Assembly: GCA_947473125.1 (NCBI GenBank)
Contig: CANJDH010000033.1
Location: 1 to 43,386 of the forward strand
DNA from: Burkholderiales bacterium
GTDB taxonomy: Bacteria; Pseudomonadota; Gammaproteobacteria; Burkholderiales; JAEUOS01
DNA length: 43,386 bases
Reading direction: 5' to 3'
The notes beneath the pieces were generated by a model. That model saw only the letters and a program-made list of their open reading frames with translations. It ran no database searches and was not told the DNA's origin. Each line of letters begins with the position of its first letter. The stretch's first letter is position 1. Below are positions 7,652 to 18,331 of this stretch, piece after piece. Made by a program: the position numbers and the translations under genes.

Positions 7652-8638
7652 TCAGTCGTTGGTAATGCCGGCCTGCTTGACGATCTTTTCCCAGAGCACG
7701 TATTCGCGCAGGATCTTGTCCTGTAGCTCTTTCGGCGTGGACGGCACCGATTCCATGCCGTGCTCCTTGATCTGCTCGCGCACCTTGGGGTCGTTGAGGG
7801 CGGCGACGATTTCGCGGTTCCAGCGCTCGGTGAGCTCGCGCGACATGCCCGGCGGCGCGACGAACGCATACCAGTTGGTGACATCGTAGCCAGGGAAGGT
7901 CTCGGCGATGGTCGGCACATCAGGCAGCGATTCGGAGCGGCGCTGGCCGGTGACCGCCAGTGCGCGTATCTTGCCGGCCTTGATTTGCGAAACCGCAGTG
8001 GGCGCCGAGGCGAATACCGACGGCACCTGATTGCCGAGCAGGTCGGTCATCGCCGGGCCGCCGCCCTTGTAGGGCACGTGCACCAGGTCGGTCTTGGCGA
8101 TCGACTCGAGCAGCGCACCCGAGAGATGCCCGGTGGAGCTGATCCCCGAGGTGCCGTAGGCAATCGAGGCGCCCTTGACGCGCCCCGCCTTGACGTAGTC
8201 GTCCAGGGTGCGCATTGGTCGCGACGGGTGCACCACCAGCACGTTGGGAAACTGCACTGCCATTGACAGCGGCGTGAAATCCTTGCGCGGGTCGTAGCCG
8301 AGCTTCTTGGTGGTGTGCGGCGACACCGTGAGGGCGCCGATATTGGTGAGGTGGATGAAGTAGCCGTCGGGGGAGGCGCGTGCAGCCTGCTCGGCCGCGA
8401 TGTTGCCGCCGGCGCCGGGCTTGTTGTCGACGTTGACCGCCTGGCCCATTTGCTCGGTGAGCTTCTTGGCGAGGATGCGCGCCGTGATGTCGGTGCCGCC
8501 GCCGGTGGCAAAGCCGACCGACAGGGTGATCGGCTTGTTGGGAAATCCGGCCTGCGCGAACGCGGCAACCGGGGCCGCAGCCAGCGGGGCGGCGGCCAGG
8601 GCAAGCAGCACCGCGTGTTTGAGCTTGACGAATGTCAT
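7652..8638 (-). CDS. Bug/TctC-family periplasmic solute-binding receptor
   Basis: A 328-residue extracytoplasmic receptor of the Bug (TctC) family, which binds carboxylates or amides in the periplasm, classically for a tripartite tricarboxylate transporter. A Sec signal peptide is clear (basic MTFVKLKH, hydrophobic core, AFAQA cleavage region). Mature family marks are FPNKPITLSVGFATGGGTDITAR, VDNKPGAGGNIAAEQAARASPDGY, HVPYKGGGPAMTDLLGNQV and GKIRALAVTGQRRSESLPDVPTIAE. ATG at 8638 follows AGGAGG. It is the last gene of a long minus-strand operon, 16 bp after the amidase gene. No TctA or TctB membrane subunits are in the window, so it is an orphan receptor. The neighbouring amidase suggests an amide or carboxylate ligand, but this is inference. 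Confidence 0.93.
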   Translation of the reverse strand: MTFVKLKHAVLLALAAAPLAAAPVAAFAQAGFPNKPITLSVGFATGGGTDITARILAKKLTEQMGQAVNVDNKPGAGGNIAAEQAARASPDGYFIHLTNIGALTVSPHTTKKLGYDPRKDFTPLSMAVQFPNVLVVHPSRPMRTLDDYVKAGRVKGASIAYGTSGISSTGHLSGALLESIAKTDLVHVPYKGGGPAMTDLLGNQVPSVFASAPTAVSQIKAGKIRALAVTGQRRSESLPDVPTIAETFPGYDVTNWYAFVAPPGMSRELTERWNREIVAALNDPKVREQIKEHGMESVPSTPKELQDKILREYVLWEKIVKQAGITND

Positions 8639-8654
8639 GGGGTAACGCCTCCTG

Positions 8655-10310
8655 TCAGGAGTGTACCGCCGGCAGGGTGTCGGAAAAGCGTGTTTCCCTC
8701 TCGTAGGCATGGCCGAGCTGGTACAGGCGTGCCTCGGAGAACGGCCGGCCGATCAGCTGAAAGCCGCACGGCAAGCCGTTCGACGTGAGGCCCGCCGGTA
8801 CCGCCAGTGCCGGCACGCCCATCACGTTGATCGGCCGCATCAGGCGCGTGATCTCGTTCAGGATGCGCATCATGTTGGCGCCACCGGAGACATCCACTTC
8901 GGACAATTTTGGCACCTGGAACGACAGGTTTGCCGCCAGCACGGCATCGCACTTGCTGAACACGGTGGCCGCAAACTCGTGCAGCATCGGGCCGCGCAGG
9001 CGATGCGCATCCATCACGCCCTGGGCGGTGGCAGCCAGCGTCATCTGGATACGGCCGCGGGTTTGCGGCGAATAGTCGTCGGGGCATTGGCGCATCCACG
9101 GGCCGTGTACGGCGATCACGTCGCCCCAGGTCAGGAGGAACCCGGCGGCGTTCATGGCGTCGAGATCCGGCATGGCGACCTCGACGATGCTGCAGCCCAG
9201 CTTGCGGTAGACCTCGACGGCGGCCTGCATGCGTGCGGCCACGTCGGCTTCGATGCCGGTGTCGAAATAGCCTTTGGGGACGCCGATGCGCAAGCCCTTG
9301 ACGGGCCGGTTCAATTGCGCGAGGTAGTCGGGCACCGGGTCATGCGTGGTAGAGGGGTCGCGCGCGTCGTGCCCGGCGATTACCGACAGCATCAGGGCAT
9401 TGTCGGCCACGGTACGGGTCAGCGGGCCGACGGTGTCGAGCGACTGCGACAGCGGCATGGCGCCGGCGCGCGAGACGCGGCCGAAGGTGGTCTTCATGCC
9501 GACCACGCCGCAAATCGAAGACGGCATGCGCACTGAACCTGCTGTATCCGAGCCTAGCGCCCCATAGACGATGCGCGCTGCTACCGAGACTCCCGAGCCG
9601 CTCGATGAACCGCCGGTGATGTAGTCGGGGTTCCATGGGTTTTTCGCATCGCCGAGGAAGGCGTTTTGCCCGGTGGGCCCGTAGGCAAATTCGGTCATGT
9701 TGAGGTTGCCGATCTGCACCGCGCCGGCGGCGTCGAGCCTTTCGAGTGCGCTGGCGGTGGTCGGTGCGACCCACTGGCTGCGGATCTTGCTGCCGCAGGT
9801 GGATACCAGGCCCTTGCGGTAGTACATGTCCTTGTGGGCCAGCGGTACACCGTGCAACGGGCCGCGCAGCTTGCCTTTGGCGAGGTCGACGTCGCAGGCA
9901 CGTGCCGTTGCCAGGGCCGATTCTTCGTCGATGCGCACGAAGGCATTGACCTTCGACTGCAGCGCCTTGGCAGCATCGATGGCAGCACGAGTTAGTTCCA
10001 CTGAAGAGACCGAACCTTCGCGCAGGGCGCGCGCAGCCTGCGTGAGGGTGACATGCAGCGGGCGGCTCGCCGAGATCGGCGGCGGCGTGAAGGGTTTGCC
10101 AGCGCCGGAGGGCGCGTCCTTGCACTGTTCGCGCGCGGCGAATAGCGACAGGGTATCGACATCAAAATCGAGCTTCGCTGCAGCGCGCGCCATGTGGTCG
10201 TAGGTGGCCTTTGCCCCGGCCGCAATTTCTGCCGCGCGGGTTTCGGTAACGGGCCAGCCGAGTTGTTCGGCATGGCGCAGGATGTCGGCGGGGGTCAAGG
10301 CGGAGGGCAT
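8655..10310 (-). CDS. Amidase (amidase-signature family)
   Basis: A 551-residue amidase-signature enzyme. The Ser-cisSer-Lys triad is visible: Lys in HGVPLAHKDMYY, the glycine/serine-rich GGSSSGSGVSVAA, and the nucleophile Ser in GSDTAGSVRMPSS. It resembles GatA-like amidases but has an N-terminal extension of about 90 residues and no gatB or gatC nearby, so a catabolic amidase that hydrolyses a free amide is more likely than tRNA transamidation. No signal peptide. It lies between the Ldh-type dehydrogenase and the Bug receptor in one operon and may convert the imported amide to its acid. The start ATG at 10310 has only a weak ribosome-binding site. Confidence 0.92.
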   Translation of the reverse strand: MPSALTPADILRHAEQLGWPVTETRAAEIAAGAKATYDHMARAAAKLDFDVDTLSLFAAREQCKDAPSGAGKPFTPPPISASRPLHVTLTQAARALREGSVSSVELTRAAIDAAKALQSKVNAFVRIDEESALATARACDVDLAKGKLRGPLHGVPLAHKDMYYRKGLVSTCGSKIRSQWVAPTTASALERLDAAGAVQIGNLNMTEFAYGPTGQNAFLGDAKNPWNPDYITGGSSSGSGVSVAARIVYGALGSDTAGSVRMPSSICGVVGMKTTFGRVSRAGAMPLSQSLDTVGPLTRTVADNALMLSVIAGHDARDPSTTHDPVPDYLAQLNRPVKGLRIGVPKGYFDTGIEADVAARMQAAVEVYRKLGCSIVEVAMPDLDAMNAAGFLLTWGDVIAVHGPWMRQCPDDYSPQTRGRIQMTLAATAQGVMDAHRLRGPMLHEFAATVFSKCDAVLAANLSFQVPKLSEVDVSGGANMMRILNEITRLMRPINVMGVPALAVPAGLTSNGLPCGFQLIGRPFSEARLYQLGHAYERETRFSDTLPAVHS

Positions 10311-10352
10311 GGGGGTGCTTTCGAAGTGAGGGAGGTTCAGAGGAGCAGCAAG

Positions 10353-11429
10353 TTAGATGCCAGCAGTACGCTCGACGTCGGATTGGGCGAGCCCGACCTT
10401 GGCGCCGGCGCCGATGATTTCTTTCCAGGTGGTCGGGTCGACCGGGATGCCGTCGACCAGGCGCTGCGCCTTGTAGCGGCGTTCGGGTTCGCCGGCAATC
10501 ATCAGCTTTTCGGTCTGCGGGTTCTTCGGCGACGCGGTGTGCCAGGCCACATACTCTTCCATTTCCCTGGCCAGGTTCTCGGCGGTGCCCAGTTTGGTCG
10601 GGTCGACCAGGATCGAGAACATGCCGTTGAGGACACGCCGCTGGCCGTCGCTGCGCTCGTGCGCGGTCTTGCCGCCGGTCAATGCACCGCCGAGCAGCTC
10701 GCAGATCAGGGCCAGGCCCGAGCCCTTGTGCTCGCCGAACGGCAGGATCGCGCCGAGCGGCTCCAGCACCGAAAAACGCGGGTCGGTGGTCGGGTTGCCC
10801 TGCGTGTCGATCAGGATGCCGGGCGCCAGCTGCTCGCCCTTGTTGTAGGCGACGCGGGTCTTGCCTTGCGCAATGCGGCTGGTGGCAAAGTCGAGCACGA
10901 TCGGGTCTTTGCCGGGGCGCGGAATGCCGACGCAAAACGGGTTGGTGCCGTGGCGCGCATCGCTGCCGCCCCAGGGCGCCACCACCGGGCGCGAAATCAC
11001 GTTGACGAAATGGATCGACACCAGGCCGTGGCCGATCGCCTGTTCGGCCCAGTGGCCGATGCGGCCGACATGGTGCGCGTTCGACAGGCCGAGCACGCAC
11101 ACGCCGTGGCGCTTGGCGCGTTCCGCAGCGAGCTCAATCGCCTCGTAACCGGCAACCTGCCCGTAGGCCTTGTTGCCGTCGAGGGTCAGCAGGGCGTTCG
11201 AGTCGAGCGTGATCGAGACGTGGGCGTTGACGGCGAGCCCGCCCTCCTTGATCGAGTCGATGTAGCGCGGGATCATGCCGACGCCGTGCGAGTCGTGCCC
11301 CTTCAGGTTGGCTTCGACCAGGTTGGTCGAAACGAGGTCGGCTTCGCGGTCGTTCGAGCCACCGGCCTTGACGATGGCGCGGATTGCGGCGGTGAGGGGG
11401 GCTGCTTGGAGAGTGAGGGTGTCGGCCAT
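10353..11429 (-). CDS. Ldh/malate dehydrogenase (LDH2/MDHG2) family oxidoreductase
   Basis: A 358-residue NAD(P)-dependent 2-hydroxyacid dehydrogenase of the LDH2/MDHG2 family, structurally unrelated to classical lactate dehydrogenase; relatives oxidise L-lactate, malate, ureidoglycolate, sulfolactate or delta-1-piperideine-2-carboxylate. The signature GHDSHGVGMIPRYIDSI near residue 50 holds the catalytic His, and SNAHHVGRIGHWAEQA and HGTNPFCVGIPRPGKDPIVLDFATS follow as usual. ATG at 11429 gives MADTLTLQ; upstream in-frame codons belong to the preceding gene. It starts 11 bp after the FAD-linked dehydrogenase stop. Two unrelated 2-hydroxyacid oxidising enzymes side by side suggest handling of both enantiomers or of two successive hydroxyacids. 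Confidence 0.92.
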   Translation of the reverse strand: MADTLTLQAAPLTAAIRAIVKAGGSNDREADLVSTNLVEANLKGHDSHGVGMIPRYIDSIKEGGLAVNAHVSITLDSNALLTLDGNKAYGQVAGYEAIELAAERAKRHGVCVLGLSNAHHVGRIGHWAEQAIGHGLVSIHFVNVISRPVVAPWGGSDARHGTNPFCVGIPRPGKDPIVLDFATSRIAQGKTRVAYNKGEQLAPGILIDTQGNPTTDPRFSVLEPLGAILPFGEHKGSGLALICELLGGALTGGKTAHERSDGQRRVLNGMFSILVDPTKLGTAENLAREMEEYVAWHTASPKNPQTEKLMIAGEPERRYKAQRLVDGIPVDPTTWKEIIGAGAKVGLAQSDVERTAGI

Positions 11430-11440
11430 AACGGGTGAAG

Positions 11441-12832
11441 TCAAACGACCTTTCCGGGGTTCATGATGTTTTTCGGGTCCAGCGTATTTTTGATCGACTG
11501 CATCAGCGCCAGCTCGACCGGTGATTTGTACTTTCGTACTTCGATGTTCTTGAGCTTGCCCAGCCCATGCTCCGCGCTGATGGATCCGCCGAATGCGTTG
11601 ACGCAGTCGTGTACCACGGTGGAAACCTGCTTCCATTCGGCCAGCCAGGCCTCCACCGTGAAGGAGGGCGGCTCGGCGATGTTGTAGTGCAGGTTGCCGT
11701 CGCCGAGGTGGCCGAAGGTGACCGGGCGCACGCCGGGCCAGTTCTGTTCCAGCGCAGCGTCGGCAGCATCGATGAATTCTGCGATCCGCGAAATCGGCAC
11801 CGAGATGTCGTGCTTGATGTTGCGTGCCTGGGCCTCGGGCAGGTGTTCGCGGATGTCCCACAGCTTGCCCGCCTCGGCCTGGTTCTTGGCGATCGCGGCG
11901 TCTTCAATCAGATCGGCTTCCAGAGCCGCTTCCAGGGCCGTTTCCATCGCCAGGTTGAGTGCTTCACCGGGTTGGGCGTCGGTTGCTTCGAGGAGCACAA
12001 CCCAGGCGTGTCGGCCCGCCAGCGGCGAGCGGTGCGCCGGGAACGCCGCTTGCACGATGTCGACGCAGCGCGCCGACATCAATTCGAAGGCGGTGAGGCG
12101 CTCGCCCAGATGCGAGCGCATGTGCGACAAGAGTTCGAGTGCCGTGCGCGGGCTGGCCAGCGCCACAAACACGGTGCTGGTCGACTTCGGTGCGGGAAAC
12201 AGTTTCAGCACCGCCTTGGTGATGATGCCTAGCGTGCCTTCGGCCCCGATGAAGAGCTGCTTCAGGTCATAACCGGTGTTGTCCTTGCGCAGGCCCTTGA
12301 GGCCGCTCCAGACTTCGCCGGACGGCAACACCACTTCAAGGCCCATCACCAGCTCGCGCGTGTTGCCGTAGCGCAGCACCTGCACACCGCCGGCGTTGGT
12401 CGAAATGTTGCCGCCGATCTCGCACGAGCCTTCGGCTGCGAGCGACAGCGGGAACAGGCGGTCGTGTTCGGCAGCCTTCTCCTGCAAGGTTTGCAGGATG
12501 CATCCGGCTTCCACCGTCATGGTGTTGTTGATGACATCGACCTCCAGCACCTTGTTCATGCGCGAGACGTTGAGCACCAGTTGCGAACCCGATTCATCCG
12601 GCACGCTGCCGCCCACCAGGCTGGTGTTGCCGGCCTGCGGCACGATGGCGATTCCGGCGGCGGCACAGAGTTTGACGATGGCCGCCACCTCGTCGGTGCT
12701 GCTGGGCTTCACTACCACCAGCGGTTTGCCAAAGTACTTCTTGCGCCAGTCGTTGGCGTAGGGCGCGAAGTCGCTGGTGATGACATGGGCGTCGCCCACA
12801 ATTTTGGCGAGGGCGGGGATCAGGTTACTCAT
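11441..12832 (-). CDS. FAD-linked oxidase, D-lactate/D-2-hydroxyglutarate dehydrogenase type
   Basis: A 463-residue flavoprotein of the FAD-binding PCMH/DLD family that oxidises D-2-hydroxyacids and passes electrons to an acceptor other than oxygen. The N-terminal FAD domain has VVVKPSSTDEVAAIVKLC, PQAGNTSLVGGSVPD, and SCEIGGNISTNAGGVQVLRYG. The C-terminal substrate domain has FGHLGDGNLHYNI, with metal-ligand histidines, and SAEHGLGKLK. ATG at 12832 gives MSNLIPAL, matching the usual start; longer in-frame upstream sequence overlaps the hydrolase end. No cysteine-rich iron-sulfur domain and no glcE or glcF neighbours, so this is a single-subunit enzyme. It sits ten bases after the hydrolase stop. 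Confidence 0.93.
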   Translation of the reverse strand: MSNLIPALAKIVGDAHVITSDFAPYANDWRKKYFGKPLVVVKPSSTDEVAAIVKLCAAAGIAIVPQAGNTSLVGGSVPDESGSQLVLNVSRMNKVLEVDVINNTMTVEAGCILQTLQEKAAEHDRLFPLSLAAEGSCEIGGNISTNAGGVQVLRYGNTRELVMGLEVVLPSGEVWSGLKGLRKDNTGYDLKQLFIGAEGTLGIITKAVLKLFPAPKSTSTVFVALASPRTALELLSHMRSHLGERLTAFELMSARCVDIVQAAFPAHRSPLAGRHAWVVLLEATDAQPGEALNLAMETALEAALEADLIEDAAIAKNQAEAGKLWDIREHLPEAQARNIKHDISVPISRIAEFIDAADAALEQNWPGVRPVTFGHLGDGNLHYNIAEPPSFTVEAWLAEWKQVSTVVHDCVNAFGGSISAEHGLGKLKNIEVRKYKSPVELALMQSIKNTLDPKNIMNPGKVV

Positions 12833-12842
12833 GGACAGTGGG

Positions 12843-13802
12843 CTACGTGGCAGGAGCGTGAACTTCGTCGAGGAACAACTGTACTTCACGGAACAGGTTC
12901 ATGCGGTTCTTTTCCATCAGAATGCTGTGCGTGCCCTCGCCCAGTTCGATGTAGCGCTTGTACGGGGCGCCGGTCAACTTCGGGAACAGGTTGCGCGCCA
13001 TCTGCACCGGCGTATCCTGGTCCCATTCGGCGATGATCAGCAACACTGGTGCCTTGATGTTCTCAGGCTGCCAGGGAATCACCCCCTTGCGCCAGTAGCG
13101 GTCACCGTCGGCAACCACCCCATTCGGCGCGCGCAGCACCGGCGGATGTTGCCGGGAACCGACCGGATCAGTCGCAAGTGTCGCTTCCGCCCAGGTCTCG
13201 AACCATCCGGCCGGAATCAGGCCCGCCTGCTTGTCAGTTGGAACACCCGTCATCCAGCGCTGTTTGGCCTGATCCATGCGTACCGAGCGATAGGCAGGCA
13301 GCGACCCGGCCCCGGATTGGAGCAGGGATACGGTCTGCCCGATGCCTACCGGTGCGTACAGCACGAGCTTGTTGACGTTGTCGCCGTGAAGGCCGGCATA
13401 CCACTGCATGATGGCGGTGCCCCAGGACCAACCCATCAGGTTGAGTTGGCTGATGCCACGCCGGGCCTTGATGAACTCAACCACTGCGTGAACGTCATCC
13501 ACCGCCTCTTCGGTGCTGGCGAAGGGCGGATTGTCGGCGGCAGGCTGATCCATTTGCGACGGGCGCGCCGAATGGCCATAGCCATGCACATCAAGCAGGT
13601 AAACGTCGTAGCCGCGTTCGGCGATGTAATCCATCCACGAAAAGCCGCCGAGCGCAAGATCGAACGAGGTTGAGGCCGGATAGGTCGCGCCGTGCACATA
13701 CAGCAGGGTCTTGTCAAGCGAGAATCGCGCCACATCGGCAGGGCGCTTGTTGCGCACGTAGAGCTCAAGGCCCGCGGCATTGTGGACGCGAAACTCCTCC
13801 AT
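12843..13802 (-). CDS. Alpha/beta hydrolase
   Basis: A 319-residue alpha/beta hydrolase. The nucleophile elbow is GWSWG in LMGWSWGTAIMQ, the likely acid is Asp in AEWDQDTPVQMA, and the His is in EGTHSILMEKNR. The oxyanion loop is YVHGATYPAS, and DVHGYGHSARPSQMDQP follows. It may be an esterase, lactonase or C-C hydrolase; no signal peptide is seen. The start is uncertain: ATG at 13802 (MEEFRVHN) has no clear Shine-Dalgarno, whereas TTG at 13835 has AAGGGG six bases upstream, but that motif is paired with the TTG region in a 9-bp hairpin. The segment upstream carries a 17-bp repeat of the preceding SDR gene's 3' end. It is a member of the long minus-strand operon. Confidence 0.88.
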   Translation of the reverse strand: MEEFRVHNAAGLELYVRNKRPADVARFSLDKTLLYVHGATYPASTSFDLALGGFSWMDYIAERGYDVYLLDVHGYGHSARPSQMDQPAADNPPFASTEEAVDDVHAVVEFIKARRGISQLNLMGWSWGTAIMQWYAGLHGDNVNKLVLYAPVGIGQTVSLLQSGAGSLPAYRSVRMDQAKQRWMTGVPTDKQAGLIPAGWFETWAEATLATDPVGSRQHPPVLRAPNGVVADGDRYWRKGVIPWQPENIKAPVLLIIAEWDQDTPVQMARNLFPKLTGAPYKRYIELGEGTHSILMEKNRMNLFREVQLFLDEVHAPAT

Positions 13803-13829
13803 CACTACCGGCGCGGCTGATTCGTCTAC

Positions 13830-13851
13830 CTGCAAGGGCCGCCCCTTGCAG
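13830..13851. promoter_or_regulatory. Hairpin upstream of the alpha/beta hydrolase
   Basis: CTGCAAGGG, four bases, CCCTTGCAG: a perfect 9-bp stem in the gap between an SDR gene and the hydrolase gene on the minus strand. Read on the minus strand it would pair AAGGGG with the CCCTTG that includes a possible TTG start at 13835. There is no T-run on either side, so it is more likely a translational or mRNA-stability element than a terminator. Confidence 0.4.
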
Positions 13852-13892
13852 TGTCGCAGCCGTTGCGCATTGCGGCGGTTTCCGGCCTCAAT

Positions 13893-13937
13893 CCCACCAC
13901 TTGCATCAATACACCGCACGCCCACCACTCGCATCAA
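13893..13937. repeat. 17-bp imperfect direct repeat spanning the SDR gene 3' end
   Basis: CCCACCACTCGCATCAA (13921-13937, inside the SDR coding end, encoding FDASGG) recurs as CCCACCACTTGCATCAA at 13893-13909, 28 bp away and overlapping the SDR stop codon, with one mismatch. On the minus strand the second copy would again read DASGG before diverging. It looks like a leftover of a tandem duplication of SDR ends. Confidence 0.7.
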
Positions 13938-14658
13938 ACACCGAGCCGGTGGTAAACGAGCACTCTTCGCTGGCCATCCAGGCGATCATCGCAGCCAGTT
14001 CTTCAACCTTGACTAGGCGCCCCATGGGGATTTTTGCCAGCATGTAGTCGATGTGCTGCTGGTTCACCTGTTTGAGAATGTCGGTTGCTGCCGCTGCCGG
14101 CGTAATCGCGTTGACGCGAATGCCGGTAGTGGCCAACTCCTTGCCGAGCGATTTGGTGAGGCCGATCACGCCCGCCTTGGAGGCGCTGTAAGCGCTGGCG
14201 TTCGGGTTGCCTTCCTTGCCGGCGATCGACGCAATGTTGATGATGCGGCCGTAATCGTTTTTCATCATCTCGGGCACGACCGCCTTGCAGCAGCGGAACG
14301 TGCCGTTGAGGTTGATGTCGATCACGTCGCGAAACTCGGCCGAGGAGTATTCCCATGTCTTGAAAGGCGAACCGGCAATGCCGGCGCTGTTGACCAGAAG
14401 GTCGATGCGGCCAAATTCGGCGACTGCCGCTTTGGTCGCCGCCCCTACCGACTCATCCTTGCGAATGTCGACAACGCATGTGCCGACCTTGCCTTTTGTC
14501 GACAAGGCCGCTTTCGATTCGGCGAGCTTCTCGGCCAGCACGTCCCACAGCACCACCGACGCGCCGGAATCGAGAAAGCGCTGCGCCACTGCGTAGCCGA
14601 TGCCCCGTGCGCCGCCGGTAATGACGGCGACTTTGCCTTGCAGGTCGATCTGGTTCAT
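13906..14658 (-). CDS. SDR family NAD(P)-dependent oxidoreductase (tandem copy 1)
   Basis: A 250-residue classical short-chain dehydrogenase. The cofactor loop TGGARGIGYA starts at residue 14, NSAG follows the central strand, and the catalytic set Ser (NIASIAGK), Tyr and Lys (AYSASKAG) is intact. The C-terminus ends SVFDASGGRAVY. ATG at 14658 shares its A with the TGA stop of a short upstream ORF (TGATG) and has GAGGAG six bases before it. It is clearly paralogous to the next SDR gene at 14761-15513: most of the protein aligns without gaps and about two thirds of residues look identical by eye. Substrate unknown; with two 2-hydroxyacid dehydrogenases in the operon, a secondary alcohol or 3-hydroxyacyl substrate is plausible. 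Confidence 0.93.
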   Translation of the reverse strand: MNQIDLQGKVAVITGGARGIGYAVAQRFLDSGASVVLWDVLAEKLAESKAALSTKGKVGTCVVDIRKDESVGAATKAAVAEFGRIDLLVNSAGIAGSPFKTWEYSSAEFRDVIDINLNGTFRCCKAVVPEMMKNDYGRIINIASIAGKEGNPNASAYSASKAGVIGLTKSLGKELATTGIRVNAITPAAAATDILKQVNQQHIDYMLAKIPMGRLVKVEELAAMIAWMASEECSFTTGSVFDASGGRAVY

Positions 14659-14753
14659 CAAAGCTCCTCTTTTGAAACGGTGATGAGGCGCGCACCAACG
14701 ACCTCGCCACCAGTGATGACGGCCACCTTGCCCTGCAAATTGATCTGGTTCAT
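14658..14753 (-). pseudogene. Short ORF duplicating the SDR N-terminus (31 codons)
   Basis: Starts seven bases after the stop of the upstream SDR gene, with TTGAGG as Shine-Dalgarno. It encodes 31 residues: the first 16, MNQINLQGKVAVITGG, repeat the start of the neighbouring SDR proteins; the rest (EVVGARLITVSKEEL) is unrelated to SDR sequence. The stop overlaps the next SDR start as TGATG. A homologous short ORF stands before the other SDR gene. It could be a decayed SDR copy or a functional leader peptide that couples translation. Confidence 0.6.
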
Positions 14754-14760
14754 GGTTGCC

Positions 14761-15513
14761 TCAATACACCGCGCGGCCGCCGGAGATGTCGAACACGGCG
14801 CCGGTGGTGAACGAGCATTCTTCGCTGGCCATCCAGGCGATCATGCCGGCGATTTCTTCGACGGTGACAAAGCGGTTCATCGGAATCTTCGAGAGCATGA
14901 AGTTGATGTGCGCCTCGGTCATCTGCGAGAACATTTCGGTCTTGGCCGCGGCCGGTGTGAGCGCGTTGACGCGAATCCCGGTTTGCGCGAGTTCCTTGCC
15001 GAGCGATTTGGTGAGGCCGATCACGGCGGCTTTGGAGGCGGAGTAGGCCGGTGCATTCGGGTTGCCGTCCTTGCCGGCAATCGAGGCGATGTTGATGATG
15101 CGGCCGTAGTCGGCCTTCATCATCGGTGCTACCACCGCCTTGCAGCAATGAAAGGTGCCGATCAGGTTGATGTCCTGTACCTGACGGAAATCCTTGGAAG
15201 AATATTCCCAGGTCTTGACGTTCGGCCCGGTGATGCCGGCGCTGTTGACCAGGATGTCGATTTTTCCAAGTGCCTTGACGGCGGCGTCGGCCGCCGCCAG
15301 CACCTGCGGCTCGTCGGTGATGTCAACCACGTGCGTATCGACCTTGCCCAGCTTGGAGAGCTCGGCTTGCGAAGTCTTGAGCCGGTCGGCCGTTACGTCC
15401 CATAGCACCACGCTCGCGCCGCTTTGCAGCATGCGCGTGGCAACTGCGTAGCCGATGCCTCGTGCGCCGCCGGTGACGACCGCGACGCGACCCTTCAGGT
15501 CAATTTGATTCAT
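14761..15513 (-). CDS. SDR family NAD(P)-dependent oxidoreductase (tandem copy 2)
   Basis: A 250-residue classical short-chain dehydrogenase, paralogue of the gene immediately downstream. It has TGGARGIGYA for cofactor binding, NSAGITGP, and an intact Ser-Tyr-Lys set in NIASIAGKDGNPNAPAYSASKAA. The C-terminus AVFDISGGRAVY matches its partner. The differences cluster in the substrate-loop region (about residues 185-205: KTEMFSQMTEAHINFML against TDILKQVNQQHIDYML), which fits two enzymes with different substrate or stereochemical preference. ATG at 15513 follows GAGGG nine bases upstream, within the end of another short N-terminal duplicate ORF. In the wrbA-DUF2069 operon. Confidence 0.93.
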   Translation of the reverse strand: MNQIDLKGRVAVVTGGARGIGYAVATRMLQSGASVVLWDVTADRLKTSQAELSKLGKVDTHVVDITDEPQVLAAADAAVKALGKIDILVNSAGITGPNVKTWEYSSKDFRQVQDINLIGTFHCCKAVVAPMMKADYGRIINIASIAGKDGNPNAPAYSASKAAVIGLTKSLGKELAQTGIRVNALTPAAAKTEMFSQMTEAHINFMLSKIPMNRFVTVEEIAGMIAWMASEECSFTTGAVFDISGGRAVY

Positions 15514-15517
15514 GAAT

Positions 15518-15606
15518 CTAGCCCTCGCAAACGTGGTTAAAGCGGCGCGCACTTGTGTCCTCGCCGCCGGTGACGACCGCGACGCGACCCTTCAGATCGA
15601 TCTGGT

Positions 15607-15610
<4 letters not shown>
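15518..15610 (-). pseudogene. Short ORF duplicating the SDR N-terminus (30 codons)
   Basis: ATG at 15610 overlaps the DUF2069 stop (ATGA) and has GAGGGG five bases upstream. It encodes 30 residues: MNQIDLKGRVAVVTGG, identical to the first 16 residues of the SDR that begins at 15513, then EDTSARRFNHVCEG. Its DNA tail is homologous to that of the short ORF at 14658-14753, sharing GGCGAGG, then GTGCGCGCC, then GTTT and GAGG in order. Both short ORFs therefore descend from one duplicated unit. Confidence 0.6.
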
Positions 15611-17501
<1,891 letters not shown>

Positions 17502-17505
<4 letters not shown>

Positions 17506-18320
17506 ACTTCAACGACCGCCTCGCGGCCGCCTGGGCGGCCAATGATTCCCTGCTGTGCGTCGGCATCGACCCCGACGTCAAGCGCTTTCCCAAACACTTC
17601 GCCGGCCGCAAGGACGCGATCCTCGAATTTGGCAAGGCGATCGTCGATGCCACCGCCGACCTGGTGTGCGCGTTCAAGCCGCAGATCGCCTACTTCCACG
17701 CCGAGCGCGCCGAAGACCAGCTCGAAGCGCTGATCGACTACATGCGCGAGACCTACCCGACGGTGCCGGTGATCCTCGACGCCAAGCGCGGCGACATCGG
17801 CTCCACCGCCGAGCAGTACGCACGCGAAGCCTTCGAGCGCTATCGCGCCGACGCGGTCACGATCAGCCCATTCCTCGGCCACGACTCGGTGACCCCTTAT
17901 ACGCAGTACGCCGACAAGGGCGTGATCATCCTGTGCCGCACCTCGAACCCGGGCGGCAGCGATTTGCAGTTCTTGAAGGTGGATGGCGAGCTGTTGTACC
18001 AGCGGATTGCGCGGGTCGTGGCTACCGAATGGAACGACAACCGCAACTGCGCGCTGGTGGTGGGCGCGACGTTTCCCAACGAACTTGCCGCCGTGCGCGG
18101 CATCGTCGGCGACATGTCGCTGCTGGTGCCCGGCATCGGTGCGCAGGGCGGCGACATCGAAGCGACGGTTCGCGCCGGGCGATCTGCCGCCGGCACCGGG
18201 CTGATGATCAACTCGTCGCGGGCGATTCTTTACGCGTCAGACGGAGAGGATTTTGCCGCTGCGGCCCGCCGGGTGGCCGACGAGACGCGCATCGCGATCA
18301 ACCGCTTTCGCAAGGGGTAG
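17502..18320 (+). CDS. pyrF: Orotidine 5'-phosphate decarboxylase (type 2)
   Basis: Decarboxylates OMP to UMP, the last step of de novo pyrimidine synthesis; cytoplasmic homodimer. The 272 residues match the longer type 2 form. Visible motifs are [13 protein letters not shown] at the N-terminus, FKPQIAYFH, the catalytic [15 protein letters not shown] near residues 90-104 with its Asp-Lys-Asp array, [12 protein letters not shown], and [15 protein letters not shown] for phosphate binding. The ATG overlaps the yihY stop, so the two are translationally coupled. It is followed by a copy of the dispersed palindrome and a strong hairpin. Confidence 0.97.
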
Positions 18321-18331
18321 TCACCGCTGAT

